Below, in pieces: positions 8,552 through 16,733 of a stretch of 64,000 bases of DNA. The notes under the pieces are model-generated. The model had not been told where the DNA came from, did no database searches, and saw nothing but the letters and a program-made list of their open reading frames with translations. Source of the stretch: Sphingomonas sp. PL-96 (GTDB lineage: Bacteria; Pseudomonadota; Alphaproteobacteria; Sphingomonadales; Sphingomonadaceae); contig NZ_JAJFET010000009.1 in NCBI RefSeq assembly GCF_020707215.1, positions 62,001-126,000 on the forward strand, given 5' to 3'. The position numbers were made by a program, and so were the translations under genes. Each line of letters starts with the position of its first letter. Within the stretch, counting starts at the first letter, position 1.

Positions 8552-8709
8552 GACCCCATGGTCGTGCACGTCGACTTCGTTTGTCCGATGTCCACCATCG
8601 CTACGCGCCCCGGCCGATCACCTGGAGTGAAAGTCACCGCTCGGTGTCGTATCTGGGTGATCGCGCTGACGGGGTAGGAATTGCCGTTGATCGTCTTAAA
8701 AAATTGCAT
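8552..8709 (-). pseudogene. Small gene truncated by the IS3-family insertion
   Basis: A real-looking start: ATG 8709 with AGGAGG 5 bases upstream, reading MQFFKTINGNSYPVSAITQI and then GDRPGRVAMVDIGQTKS. Coding runs into the IS3 end at 8551 after about 52 codons, where IS sequence adds a short foreign tail. A 15-codon frame (ATG 8743, also with GGAG) ends overlapping this start and could be a leader peptide. The family is not recognised. Removing the downstream IS5-type element would place it in one operon with the gene at 9942-10469. Confidence 0.5.
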
Positions 8710-8793
8710 ATAGCCTCCTGATTGCTTGAAGTGATCTGCGCATAGTCTCCTCTGGCTCTGGCGAGTGTTGTAGGGACACTGCTAATCACTTCC

Positions 8794-9570
8794 TTAGGCA
8801 GCGTGGACAAATTTGAGCCAGTATTTGGCGGTAGCGAGATGGACCATGCCGAGGAAGCTGCTGGCCAGTTGGTCGTAGCGGGTGGCGACGGCGCGGTTGA
8901 TCTTGAGGTGGCCGAACATGCGTTCGATGCGGTTGCGCTGCTTGTAGAGCGTCCGGTCATGCTCAATCTTCACGCGGCGGTTTGAGCGGCCGGGTACGAC
9001 GGGTTTGATGTTCCGTTTCGCGAGGTCGGCACGGATCGCGTCGGCATCGTAGGCCTTGTCGGCAAGCAAGGCATCGGGCGTGCGCTCTGGCAGGACGATC
9101 AGTGCGTGATACGCCTTGCAATCTGCCGCCTCGCCGCCCGTGAGGTGGAAGGCGATCGGCCGCCCGAGGGCGTCAGCCAGGCAGTGAAGCTTACTGGTGA
9201 ACCCGCCCCGCGAGCGGCCAAGAGCGCGTCGATGAGCCCCCCTTTTCCGCCCGCTGCCGAGACGTGGGCACGGACGGTGGTGCTATCGATGCTGTAGTGG
9301 CCGGTGTCTGCCATGATCTCGGCCAGCGTCAGCGCCAGGATCTCTCAGACGCCAGCCCCGCTCCATCGGCGGAACCGGCGATAGATGGTGTTCCAGCTTC
9401 CGTATTTGGGCTGCACGTCGCGCCACGGCGCACCGCAGCCGCCAGAGTATGCCGTTGATGATCGAGCGGTTCTGTTCGGGAGGTCTGCCCCGGCCCCGGT
9501 TTTTGCGCTCGATCGGCAGGAAATCCTTCAGGATGCGCCATTCCGCCTCGGTGAGATCGCCCCGGCTCAA
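8794..9570 (-). pseudogene. IS5-family (IS427-like) transposase, frameshifted and nonsense
   Basis: The start is a TTG at 9570 with GGAGG 6 bases upstream (LSRGDLTEAEWRILKDFLPI). The DUF4096-type N-terminal domain is followed by a frameshift near 9440 (after GILWRLRC). In the next frame a Trp codon is replaced by TGA (9349-9351 region), then SIDSTTVRAHVSAAGGKGG carries the first catalytic Asp. A third lesion in a G6 run near 9240 separates it from the C-terminal LADKAYDADAIRADLAKRN, holding the second Asp, and YKQRNRIERMFGHLK, holding the Glu. The stop is supplied by the flanking TA target base pair. Not functional. Confidence 0.85.
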
Positions 9571-9942
9571 GCCTGCCTCCAAAAGGCAGCCTTGAATCAA
9601 TCCCCTCTCGCTACGTCAATCGCCTCGACTATTGTCGGCAGCTATAGCGCGGATCGATGGCAAATTGGACTGGCAGACAGTAAGCTCCCGCTATGGGCAC
9701 GCTGAACCTCGAAGATCGCACCACAGAGTATCAGTGGGCGACGGACGTGAACTTCGACGGCATACGCCTGGAGGTGCTCTCAGACCAAGGGGACGTACTC
9801 TTCGATGTCAGCATCCGAGATGATGGGCACATCGCCATCAACACGTTCGGCAACGAGGTTGCCGTGGACCTCATCGAAGCCGCCGTCGAGCTTGCCCGAC
9901 ATCCGCGGTAGTCTCGTGCTCAGCAAATTTGTCCACGCCGCC
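8797..9942 (-). mobile_element. IS5-family (IS427-like) element enclosing an extra small gene
   Basis: A near-perfect inverted repeat marks the ends: GGCAGCGTGGACAAATTTG at 8797-8815 and, reverse-complemented, GGCGGCGTGGACAAATTTG at 9942-9924 (one mismatch). Each is flanked by TA (8795-8796 and 9943-9944), the target duplication of IS427-group elements. The left repeat is also the last codons of the transposase (KFVHAA). About 350 bases between the transposase start and the right end hold a divergent 72-residue gene, making the element about 1146 bp, long for this group. Alternatively the right repeat is the tail of a second, deleted copy. Confidence 0.6.
9693..9911 (+). CDS. Hypothetical 72-residue acidic protein inside IS5 ends
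   Basis: ATG 9693, preceded by a weak AGTAAG. The protein opens MGTLNLEDRTTEYQWATDVN and continues with GDVLFDVSIRDDGHIAINTF and an amphipathic helix ending VELARHPR. It is acidic, compact, probably cytoplasmic, without signal or membrane segments. Alternating strands followed by a helix recall small immunity-like proteins, but I do not recognise a family. It lies divergent to the transposase within the same pair of inverted repeats, so it may be a passenger gene or a stranded host gene. Confidence 0.5.
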   Translation: MGTLNLEDRTTEYQWATDVNFDGIRLEVLSDQGDVLFDVSIRDDGHIAINTFGNEVAVDLIEAAVELARHPR

Positions 9943-10469
9943 TAGGAGGAGAGCGCGGTGGCTTCGGAGAAGTAGGGCTCGGCTTGCTTCCTGTTAAGAC
10001 GAAGATCAACGAAGACCTGACCGTAAAGCGAATCGCCAGCGTGACTGTGAAGAACTAACTGACTGGCCAGAAATTTAAGCTCCCCACAGGTCACGTGCAT
10101 GCTGTTGATCTTCTGTATTGCTCTGTTTCCAAGCCTACCCCAAAGGGTCAAATGGTGAAGCGACATCCGATCGGAAACGTCGCGAAAGGCTTTCACGAGG
10201 AGGTCAGAATGACTTACTCTAGACGGGCGGGCTGCGTTGAGCAAGGCTTCGATGACATCGACGAGGGGCCAATCTGGCTGGGTCGTGACGCCCTGCTCCG
10301 GTTCTCGCGCTGCCTCAACGGTGATGGCTGGTACGGTAGGCTCATTATCAAGCCGCCGCTCCCTACGGGCGATAGATGTGTCCACCCTTAGGCCCACGGC
10401 AAATCCCACGACCAGTGCTGCGATGGTCTGTAACCAGGCAGAGGTCACGGCCGCAAGACCAAGAGTCAT
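9942..10469 (-). CDS. Hypothetical membrane-anchored protein, probably frameshifted at its start
   Basis: 175 residues from ATG 10469. A hydrophobic segment (SAWLQTIAALVVGFAVGLRV) leads to a charged cytoplasmic region and a helical C-terminal domain ending EATALSS. Upstream, in another frame (about 10610-10470), lies LTGSVAFGLVAEWFVKVAED followed by KGWYANAG, which looks like a first transmembrane hairpin of the same protein, so one indel near 10475-10490 may have split it. The stop codon TAG uses the TA at the IS5 boundary; without the element it would be TAA at the same place. No family recognised. Confidence 0.5.
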   Translation of the reverse strand: MTLGLAAVTSAWLQTIAALVVGFAVGLRVDTSIARRERRLDNEPTVPAITVEAAREPEQGVTTQPDWPLVDVIEALLNAARPSRVSHSDLLVKAFRDVSDRMSLHHLTLWGRLGNRAIQKINSMHVTCGELKFLASQLVLHSHAGDSLYGQVFVDLRLNRKQAEPYFSEATALSS

Positions 10470-10684
10470 TGCGACATCCCCAGTTCCTGCCAGCGTTCGC
10501 GTACCAACCTTTGTCTTCCGCGACCTTGACGAACCACTCTGCGACCAACCCGAACGCGACGGATCCGGTCAACCCCCAGCCAGCCAAGTCGCGAAACGTC
10601 AGAGAGATGTCCTTGCCTGGATTTCACGTGTTCTGCCCGCACACGCTGCTTAAGGGGAGTCGGTTTGTGTGCTTCGGCACGGAT

Positions 10685-10887
10685 ATGCCGGATGTTGAAA
10701 GCACACCGCACTCTCATGCCGCGCTTCTCGCGGCTACACGGTCGCAGCCAAGCGCTATGGCGTGCACAACCGCAAGGCCAAGCGCTTTTTGCTGGACGCG
10801 ATCAATGCTTGGCCGTGCGTCGGGCGGGCGTACCGCGTGCACAGTGAGGCTGACATCCAGGCTGCTGCAGATGCGGCGGTAAGGTAA
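10685..10887 (+). pseudogene. Small hypothetical gene with frameshift
   Basis: ATG 10685 reads MPDVESTPHSHAALLAA, then the frame changes near 10735 and continues YTVAAKRYGVHNRKAKRFLL, DAINAWPCVGRAYRVHSEAD and IQAAADAAVR to TAA 10885-10887. The joined product would be about 67 residues, basic in the middle, helix-rich, possibly DNA-binding. The second frame has no start of its own. It is not recognised; calling it a gene rests on the amino-acid composition of both halves. Confidence 0.35.
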
Positions 10888-11038
10888 ACCTCATGCTGAT
10901 TGAGCAGGTGTTCCGGCGCTTACAAGGCCGCGCAGGGCTCGGAGGCCTCAGCGTCTCAACCTTGCTACTGTTGACGAACTCTGCTCCAACGCCCTCGCCT
11001 ACAGTGAACTCGGTTTCCTATCCAAGGGGATGAACACG

Positions 11039-11311
11039 ATGAAGAAGATTTTCGCTCTCGCCACCGCGGCAGCTGTCCTGGCATCTCTCGCAGCCTGTAA
11101 CTCCGGCCCGCGCGAGCAGGCCGCTGACAATATCGAAGCGAATGCAGAGGCATACGCCGACAACCTTGAGGACGCCGCTGACAACGCGACCACGGAAGCG
11201 GGCGAGGACAGCCTCGAGAACAGCGCTGATGCGGTTCGCGCGACCGGTCAGAACCAGGCCGACGATATGCGGACCAACGATCCGGACACGAACCTGTCGA
11301 ATGGCATCTAG
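11039..11311 (+). CDS. Small acidic lipoprotein
   Basis: 90 residues from ATG 11039, with AAGGGG 9 bases upstream; the ATG at 11030 sits too close to that site. MKKIFALATAAAVLASLAAC is a classic lipoprotein signal with lipobox LAAC, so Cys20 should be lipidated and the chain anchored in the envelope. The mature part is acidic with repeated Ala/Asp/Asn/Glu heptads (ADNIEANAEAYADNLEDAAD), suggesting a coiled coil. Similar entericidin-like or stress lipoproteins are common in alphaproteobacteria. Monocistronic. Function unknown. Confidence 0.75.
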   Translation: MKKIFALATAAAVLASLAACNSGPREQAADNIEANAEAYADNLEDAADNATTEAGEDSLENSADAVRATGQNQADDMRTNDPDTNLSNGI

Positions 11312-11448
11312 CACCGACAGAGCTTTTGGGGCAGGTTGAACTGCTCCCAAGCGCATGTTGGAAGGGGCGTTCGAGCTGACTCGAGCGCCCCTTCTTTGTT
11401 TAGGGAGCTGATCCCGCTCCCACCGCGGCGAGCTCTGGCTGGGTTTCG

Positions 11449-11601
11449 TCATCTCGTCTGGCTTCCATGTGCCGCCTGTTCGGGAAGGGATTGGCTGGCG
11501 AGGGGCGTTGTTGTGGGTTGCGCATGAAATGACCGCGCGATCGCCCAGGCTGTCATTGCCGCCGTCGCGAGGATCAGGACGCAGATCAGCTTCGCGAACA
11601 T
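11449..11601 (-). CDS. Small single-pass membrane protein (hypothetical)
   Basis: 50 residues, ATG 11601: MFAKLICVLILATAAMTAWA is a single hydrophobic helix, followed by IARSFHAQPTTTPLASQS and a polar tail ending at TGA 11449-11451. No strong ribosome binding site is visible. It would be either a small inner-membrane protein or a secreted peptide. No family recognised; reality is uncertain because of the short length. Confidence 0.35.
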   Translation of the reverse strand: MFAKLICVLILATAAMTAWAIARSFHAQPTTTPLASQSLPEQAAHGSQTR

Positions 11602-11743
11602 AATGGGCTACTGCGCACGAGTGACTTTCCTGCTACGACGCAACAATTCGGCGGCGCGCTCTGAACTGCGAGGAAGCCAAGATGTTGCGTGGGTAAACTG
11701 AACCCGCACCCGGCAGCACTGGGAAGTGCAACGCGGCAGCATG

Positions 11744-12086
11744 TTAGACGACTTGGTGGAAAGCGTCCCTCAACGCCGGGTGCCGCAGAGGCTTGCTTAG
11801 AACGACACCCGGGGTTGCACGGTTGGCACTCGTCGGGTGAGCCCGTGATGAAGATTACCGGGATCTCTCCCAGGTGCTGGTGGATCTGCTCCAAAGCCAA
11901 GGGGCCGGTTCCTTCGATCAGCCGGACGTCCGAGGTGATGAGCTTCGGTGGATTCGCCAGCGCTGCCGAGATCGCTTCAGCTTCGGTCACCGCGAAGTCG
12001 ACAGTCGTGGCGCCTTCTTCTTCGAGCATCGCCTGGATGGTCATCGCGACGAATGGCTCATCCTCGATAATCAACACATGACACAT
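11744..12086 (-). pseudogene. Response-regulator receiver protein with a frameshift
   Basis: Starts MCHVLIIEDEPFVAMTIQAM; the acidic pair after LIIE, the phospho-acceptor in LITSDVRLIEGTG and the Thr in VIFITGSPDE define a stand-alone receiver domain of about 115 residues. After PDECQPCNPG a one-base indel near 11815 diverts the frame. In the other frame the expected end appears: GVVLSKPLRHPALRDAFHQV, with the conserved Lys in SKP, stopping at TAA 11744-11746. As given, the product gains a foreign tail and loses the conserved Lys. It is divergent from the histidine kinase at 12283, so it may once have been its partner. Confidence 0.7.
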
Positions 12087-12282
12087 GGCACGAGTTCATC
12101 CTGGAGCGGACCAATGCGCCTCCATGGGGCTGGCTCCCGAGATCGCATCAAATGTGTGATTGGGCGGGAAATTTCCGTCCGGTGGAGAGAACGCAGCCGG
12201 AACAGGATCGCCTTCCACTTCCGTTGCAGCTATGCGCACCGCCAACGCGCCGCAGGGGGCTTGCGTCTTCCACGTGGCGCGA

Positions 12283-13353
12283 ATGGACAGAGTACAGGCC
12301 TCTTCGACTTTCGACCGCTTTTTCACGTGGTCGCTTCTTCATTCCCTTTCCGCTCCGGCAAGATACGTGGTCGCCACTCTGCTGTTGGCGGGCACTGCGA
12401 TGCTGCGCGTCCTGTTGATCACCAACTTGCTTCCGTATCTACTGTTTATCCCTGTGGTGCTGCTCATCGCTCTGCTTATGGGCAGGCAGACGGGCATCTA
12501 CGCGACCTGGTTCTCGGCGTTGCTGGCGGGACTCACCTTGTTTCAGCCCACCTTTCGCTGGGGCCTCACTCCAGCTCAGTTTGGCGCGACATTGCTCTAC
12601 GCGCCCGTTATGACCGGCGTTGCTTCGGTCGCTGCCGAACTGCGCGCAGTCTTTCAACGATCGGCGCGGCTCGCGGCCGAGTTGGCTAAAGCGAATGCTG
12701 GCTTGGAGACAGCCAACAAGCGCCTGGGTGAGCGCGAGCAGCAGCTGCAGCTTGTGAAGCAGGAACTAGGGCACAGACTGAAGAACCAGCTCGCTGTGGT
12801 GCAAGCGGTCGCCGCTCAGACGCTGCGCCAATCAACCGACTTGAAGGCGGCAAGTGGTGCCCTGAGCTTCAGGCTGGCGGCTCTTGCTCAAGCAACCGAC
12901 ATGCTGACCGCGGCCGAATGGCGCTCGGCCGATCTCCACGCGCTCGCGCGCACTGCTCTCACCAATCATGCGGGCCTCGCAGATCGTGTGCGGATTGAAG
13001 GGCCGTCTGTTCGCTTCAACCCGCAGGTGGCGCTGGGTTTGACGCTTGCCCTTCACGAGTTGATGACGAGCGCCACAAAATACGGCGCTCTGTCGAACGA
13101 TACCGGCCATGTTGAGCTGAATTGGTCGCTTGAACAGGGAGCCAACCTGGATCAGCCTCGTTTCCGTCTCACCTGGCGGGAGACAGGCGGCCCCACTGTA
13201 AGCGTCCCAACTCGGCGCGGTTTCGGGTCGGTCATGATCAAACGTTCTCTTGGTTCATACCTTCGCGGCGAGACTTCGGTCAGCTATGATCTTGCTGGAC
13301 TGGTGTTTCGGATCGATGCTCCCGTGGGGGCGGCGCAACTTGCTTACGAGTAG
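12283..13353 (+). CDS. HWE-family sensor histidine kinase with DUF4118-like membrane domain
   Basis: 356 residues from ATG 12283 (an ATG at 12232 would add 17). Residues 20-120 hold three to four membrane segments (LLAGTAMLRVLLITNLLPYL, LFIPVVLLIALLMG, WFSALLAGLTLF), the DUF4118/KdpD-like layout. A coiled linker leads to the HWE histidine box ELGHRLKNQLAVVQAVAAQT with H164, and an N-box ALHELMTSATKYGALS; a G-box-like RRGFGSVMI follows. The protein autophosphorylates on His and passes phosphate to a receiver. The receiver gene starts two bases after its stop, so they form one operon. Confidence 0.85.
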   Translation: MDRVQASSTFDRFFTWSLLHSLSAPARYVVATLLLAGTAMLRVLLITNLLPYLLFIPVVLLIALLMGRQTGIYATWFSALLAGLTLFQPTFRWGLTPAQFGATLLYAPVMTGVASVAAELRAVFQRSARLAAELAKANAGLETANKRLGEREQQLQLVKQELGHRLKNQLAVVQAVAAQTLRQSTDLKAASGALSFRLAALAQATDMLTAAEWRSADLHALARTALTNHAGLADRVRIEGPSVRFNPQVALGLTLALHELMTSATKYGALSNDTGHVELNWSLEQGANLDQPRFRLTWRETGGPTVSVPTRRGFGSVMIKRSLGSYLRGETSVSYDLAGLVFRIDAPVGAAQLAYE

Positions 13354-13355
13354 GT

Positions 13356-13730
13356 GTGGTGCAGAAAACAGGTCGATCCAAACGCGCGATTCTGGTCGTT
13401 GATGATGAACCGCTGATTCGGATCAACCTGGCGGACTTCTTCGAGGACGAGGGTTTCCTCGTGTTCGAGGCTGAGGATGCCGATGCTGCCATTGCTACTC
13501 TCGAGGCAAACCCATCCATCCAGATCGTGATAACGGACGTCCAGATGCCGGGCTCTATGGATGGCATCAAGCTCGCCCACTGCGTTCGTGACCGGTATTC
13601 GCCCACTTTGCTGGTAATCGCTTCGGGCGCTGTGAGGCTCTCGCCAGAAGAGTTGCCGAGCCGAACCATGTTTCTGGCCAAGCCCTTCGATTCTCGCTTT
13701 GTGCTTGAGGAAATTGAGCGTCTCACCTGA
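13356..13730 (+). CDS. Single-domain response regulator
   Basis: 124 residues from a GTG two bases after the kinase stop. A complete CheY-like receiver: ILVVDDEPLIR (acidic pair), phospho-acceptor D61 in VITDVQMPG, Ser in LVIASG and Lys in FLAKPFD. There is no output domain, so it works through protein contacts, as such partners of HWE kinases commonly do. It is the obvious phosphorylation partner of the preceding kinase. Stop at 13728-13730. Confidence 0.85.
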   Translation: MVQKTGRSKRAILVVDDEPLIRINLADFFEDEGFLVFEAEDADAAIATLEANPSIQIVITDVQMPGSMDGIKLAHCVRDRYSPTLLVIASGAVRLSPEELPSRTMFLAKPFDSRFVLEEIERLT

Positions 13731-13869
13731 CCTACAGCGGGTGCGTTACGTTACGATGCCGTAACGGACTGACTTCAATCGACTTTCATGGCTTGTTAAC
13801 CCTCGGGAAGATAGCAGCGCCCTCTTCACCGGTTCGGATCAACGCGCCGGACCAGGGATAGCTTTGGAC

Positions 13870-15678
13870 ATGAACCCGGTCGCAGCACTGCTGACCGCCG
13901 ATCGTGATGCAGAACGATCGGCGGCGATTGACGATTACGACATCGGGAACTCCATCCCCGAAGCAGACTTCGATCACATCGTTGACCTTGCGAAGAAGCT
14001 CTTCGGAGCCTCTGCCGCCATGATCTCGATCGTCAAGAGCGACGTGCTCCACTTCAAGGCGCGTGCTGGTCTGGACGTCTGCACCTTGGATCCCAGGATC
14101 GCTTTCTGCGCTCACGCCTTGGACCGGAGCACGCCGCTGGTCATCGAGGACACCTGGCGCGATGTTCGATTCAGGAACAACCCGCTGGTGCTCGGCGCGC
14201 CACATGTTCGTTTTTACGCCGGTGCTCCGCTTAAGGTTGCTTCGGGACAGGTCCTCGGGACGCTGTGCATCATCGATACCGAGCCGAGAAGCTTCAGCGC
14301 GTATGACTGCGAATTGCTGCAGGGACTCGGTCAGATCGTCGTCGATCGCATCGAAGTACGCCGGCAGAAGCGCCAGCTTGCTCGCCAAGCTTACTACGAC
14401 GAACTGACGGGCTTGGCGAACCGAATGCAGCTCCATCAGCATGCTCGCGATCACCTGGCGGCTGACACGCCACTCGCGGTTCTCCTGTTCGATCTGGATG
14501 GCTTCAAAGACGTGAACGACGTATTCGGTCATGCGACCGGCGACTCGCTTCTACGCGCCATCGGCGAGCGGCTAACGGGCCTTCTGGAGCCTGATCAGTT
14601 GCTTGCGCGATTGGGAGGCGATGAATTTGTCGTACTCGCGCCCGGCGTGACGGATCCGAGAGCTGCTTGGGCTGTCGCCGATCGCTTAGGGTCGGGCTTC
14701 GACAGCGGCTACCAGGTCGATGGCCAGGAGCTCAGGCTGGATACCTGCATCGGCGTTGCGCTTTCGCCGTACCATGGCGACACGATCGAGAAGCTCGTCT
14801 GCCATGCAGATCTGGCCCTATACCGGGCTAAGGAGAAAGGTGGCGGTGCGATCGCTTTTTACGAGCCCCACCTGCGACGGGAGGTCGAAAATCGCCAGCA
14901 GCTGCAGCACGAGTTACGCCGCGCCTTTGACCGGGGCGAGTTCGAGCTGTTCTACCAGCCCCAGGTTCGCCTGTCTGACGAGAGCATCGTCGGCGTCGAG
15001 GCCCTGCTACGCTGGCACCATCCCAAACTTGGTTTGCTGACGCCGGGCCATTTCCTTCCCGTGCTCGACATGATGCCGCTGGCGACAAGCGTGGGCCAAT
15101 GGGCGCTCGATACTGCTTTCGCTCAGGCCGCTCGTTGGGCGGCTTGTGGTCGGCCGCTGCGCGTCGGGATCAACCTGTTCGGCTCACAATTTCGCTCATC
15201 GTCATTGCCCGAGCAGGTCGCCGCGTTGATCGCACGACATGGTGTGCGGCCTGAGCTGATCGAGCTTGAGCTGACCGAAAATCTCGCAGTACGGAATATC
15301 CGAGGTGTTGCCGAGACCCTGAAGGGGCTCCGTAAACTAGGCGTCGGCATCGCGCTCGACGATTTCGGCACCGGCTATGCCTCGATGAACGTTCTGAAAG
15401 AGTTTCCGATTACGCGGCTTAAGGTGGATAAGGGCTTCGTTGCCGAGATCGCAGCTACCGCGGATAAGTCGGCGGTAGTCGATAGCATCCTTGCGCTCGG
15501 CCGCGCCTTTCAGCTGCCTGTCATCGCAGAAGGCATCGAGGCCGCCGTGCAAGCGCACTGGCTAGACGCGAAAGGCTGTGATGAGGGGCAGGGGTGGTTG
15601 TACGGGAAGCCCATGCCAGCAGCCGAACTGGAGCGGCTAAGGCATTTGGATGAACTGCCTCTGCTTGAGTGCGCCTGA
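13870..15678 (+). CDS. GAF-GGDEF-EAL cyclic-di-GMP enzyme
   Basis: 602 residues from ATG 13870; a TTG at 13864 has better spacing to AGGGA and may be the true start. Residues 25-160 are a GAF-like sensor (FCAHALDRSTPLVIEDTWRD, FYAGAPL). The GGDEF domain has an intact GGDEF at 249-253, so cyclase activity is possible. The EAL domain has EALLRWHHP at 377, ELTENL, DDFGTGYASM, KVDKGFV and AEGIE, so phosphodiesterase residues are present too. Both c-di-GMP synthesis and breakdown are chemically plausible; the GAF domain would choose. Transcribed alone. A GTTACG-ATGC-CGTAAC palindrome lies upstream at 13750-13765. Confidence 0.9.
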   Translation: MNPVAALLTADRDAERSAAIDDYDIGNSIPEADFDHIVDLAKKLFGASAAMISIVKSDVLHFKARAGLDVCTLDPRIAFCAHALDRSTPLVIEDTWRDVRFRNNPLVLGAPHVRFYAGAPLKVASGQVLGTLCIIDTEPRSFSAYDCELLQGLGQIVVDRIEVRRQKRQLARQAYYDELTGLANRMQLHQHARDHLAADTPLAVLLFDLDGFKDVNDVFGHATGDSLLRAIGERLTGLLEPDQLLARLGGDEFVVLAPGVTDPRAAWAVADRLGSGFDSGYQVDGQELRLDTCIGVALSPYHGDTIEKLVCHADLALYRAKEKGGGAIAFYEPHLRREVENRQQLQHELRRAFDRGEFELFYQPQVRLSDESIVGVEALLRWHHPKLGLLTPGHFLPVLDMMPLATSVGQWALDTAFAQAARWAACGRPLRVGINLFGSQFRSSSLPEQVAALIARHGVRPELIELELTENLAVRNIRGVAETLKGLRKLGVGIALDDFGTGYASMNVLKEFPITRLKVDKGFVAEIAATADKSAVVDSILALGRAFQLPVIAEGIEAAVQAHWLDAKGCDEGQGWLYGKPMPAAELERLRHLDELPLLECA

Positions 15679-16062
15679 GCCGGTCTTTAACCGACAGCGG
15701 CTCTGCTTGCCTCGGATACTACTAAGCCTTGCAAGCGGCCACGAAAGGTGCCAAATAATCCCTGCGACAGCTGGGTCTGTGGCGCACGGCCTGCCATCTG
15801 GCGGGCTTTGTCGTTTCTGGAGGTATGCGCGGCGATCAGCGTAGGCTCTACCTCTGACCGCTTCAGGCAGCTTACCGTTTAGCTGGACACACAGCGCTGT
15901 TGTTATAGAGCGACCTCGCACGACGGGACGCTCGGATACACTATTTGCCGACTTCGAGCGCCACTCTGCCGATGCGCACGTGGTTGCGAAGAGCATAAGG
16001 CGGGACAGACGGCCGACAAGCGCCGACCATCTGTGCTACAGCCTTGCTACGAAATCGAGGTG
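15679..16062. other. 384 bases without a supportable gene
   Basis: Open frames on either strand look like chance reading (Arg/Ser-rich, no motifs, no ribosome binding site). I see no strong terminator, repeat or promoter. GC content is lower than in the flanking genes. It separates the convergent EAL and DUF2188 genes. Confidence 0.5.
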
Positions 16063-16293
16063 CTATCCCTTTGGCGGGTAGGGATCATGCCCATAGGTCC
16101 ACTCTGTCTGCCATTTGCCGTCATGGCCTTGGACAAGCACCTGTGCATCGTGGCCTTTTTTTCCGCTGCTATTGGCCGCATCTACAGCAGCCTTCATTGC
16201 GGCCGCTTGCGTGGGATATTCATAATCCGTCTCGCTGTGCCTTACCTTCCAGCCGGTACCTGATTTGAGAACGTAGTAAATTGCGCGTGCCAT
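16063..16293 (-). CDS. DUF2188 domain protein
   Basis: 76 residues, ATG 16293. MARAIYYVLKSGTGWKVRHS, then YPTQAAAMKAAVDAANSSGK and the family end WTYGHDPYPPKG: the DUF2188 pattern of a GW.V strand, a TQ.EA helix and an ..YG.DP.PP tail. A cytoplasmic protein of unknown role, widespread in alphaproteobacteria. Its ribosome binding site AGGAGAGAG is completely enclosed in a 14-bp hairpin (see 16296-16327), so translation may be controlled by RNA folding. Confidence 0.8.
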   Translation of the reverse strand: MARAIYYVLKSGTGWKVRHSETDYEYPTQAAAMKAAVDAANSSGKKGHDAQVLVQGHDGKWQTEWTYGHDPYPPKG

Positions 16294-16295
16294 TT

Positions 16296-16327
16296 CTCTC
16301 TCCTAAGCCACTGGGCTCAGGAGAGAG
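16296..16327 (-). promoter_or_regulatory. Hairpin sequestering the ribosome binding site of the DUF2188 gene
   Basis: On the minus strand CTCTCTCCTGAGCC, loop CAGT, GGCTTAGGAGAGAG: 14 consecutive pairs including one G-U, ending 2 bases before the ATG at 16293. The 3' arm contains the whole Shine-Dalgarno sequence. On RNA this would block ribosome access until opened, as in RNA thermometers or protein-controlled leaders. The structure is read directly from sequence; regulation is inferred. There is no U-run, so a terminator is less likely. Confidence 0.65.
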
Positions 16328-16556
16328 TGTGCTTGGTATTAGCCGATTCGACTAGAGCGTTGCTTTGCTTTTAGCTGCTGCTTAGTCGCATCAATGCAGC
16401 CACCATGCCCCCCTTTGAGTCCTTCCAGCGCCGCAGGGTAATACGGGGGGCAAAGGCCCGGAAAATTTCTAGGCACGAAAGTCGCCTTAGTTCTTCCTTC
16501 TAGACCTCAAAAACGGCTGTTTCCCGCGGCTTTTCGGCTCTGGAGCAGGGAAGTAG

Positions 16557-16733
16557 ATGGAAATCGACCTCGAAGAACCCAGCCGGCCGCAGCTCGCGGC
16601 CGTGTTTCAGGTCTCCAGCCGCTGGATCGGGGAGCTTCGGTACCAGGGCAAGATGCCGGCGGATGACGGTTCGCTGCTGGAGAACATCGAGGCCTGGGCC
16701 GCCATCAAATACGACGGCGCAGCAGCTGATCCG
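16557..16733 (+). pseudogene. Prophage terminase small subunit, 5' part (split by IS)
   Basis: ATG 16557 reads MEIDLEEPSRPQLAAVFQVS, SRWIGELRYQGKMPADDGS, then NIEAWAAIKYDGAAADP. This is the N-terminal winged helix-turn-helix of Nu1-like terminase small subunits, which recognise the packaging site. The IS2-like element enters after codon 59 and supplies an immediate TGA (16734-16736). The other half begins at 18045 in the same frame. Without the IS the gene would encode 164 residues. Confidence 0.75.

Noticed and set aside
15637..15996. Minus-strand 119-codon frame
   Set aside because: Overlaps the end of the EAL gene and is low in any protein-like pattern.
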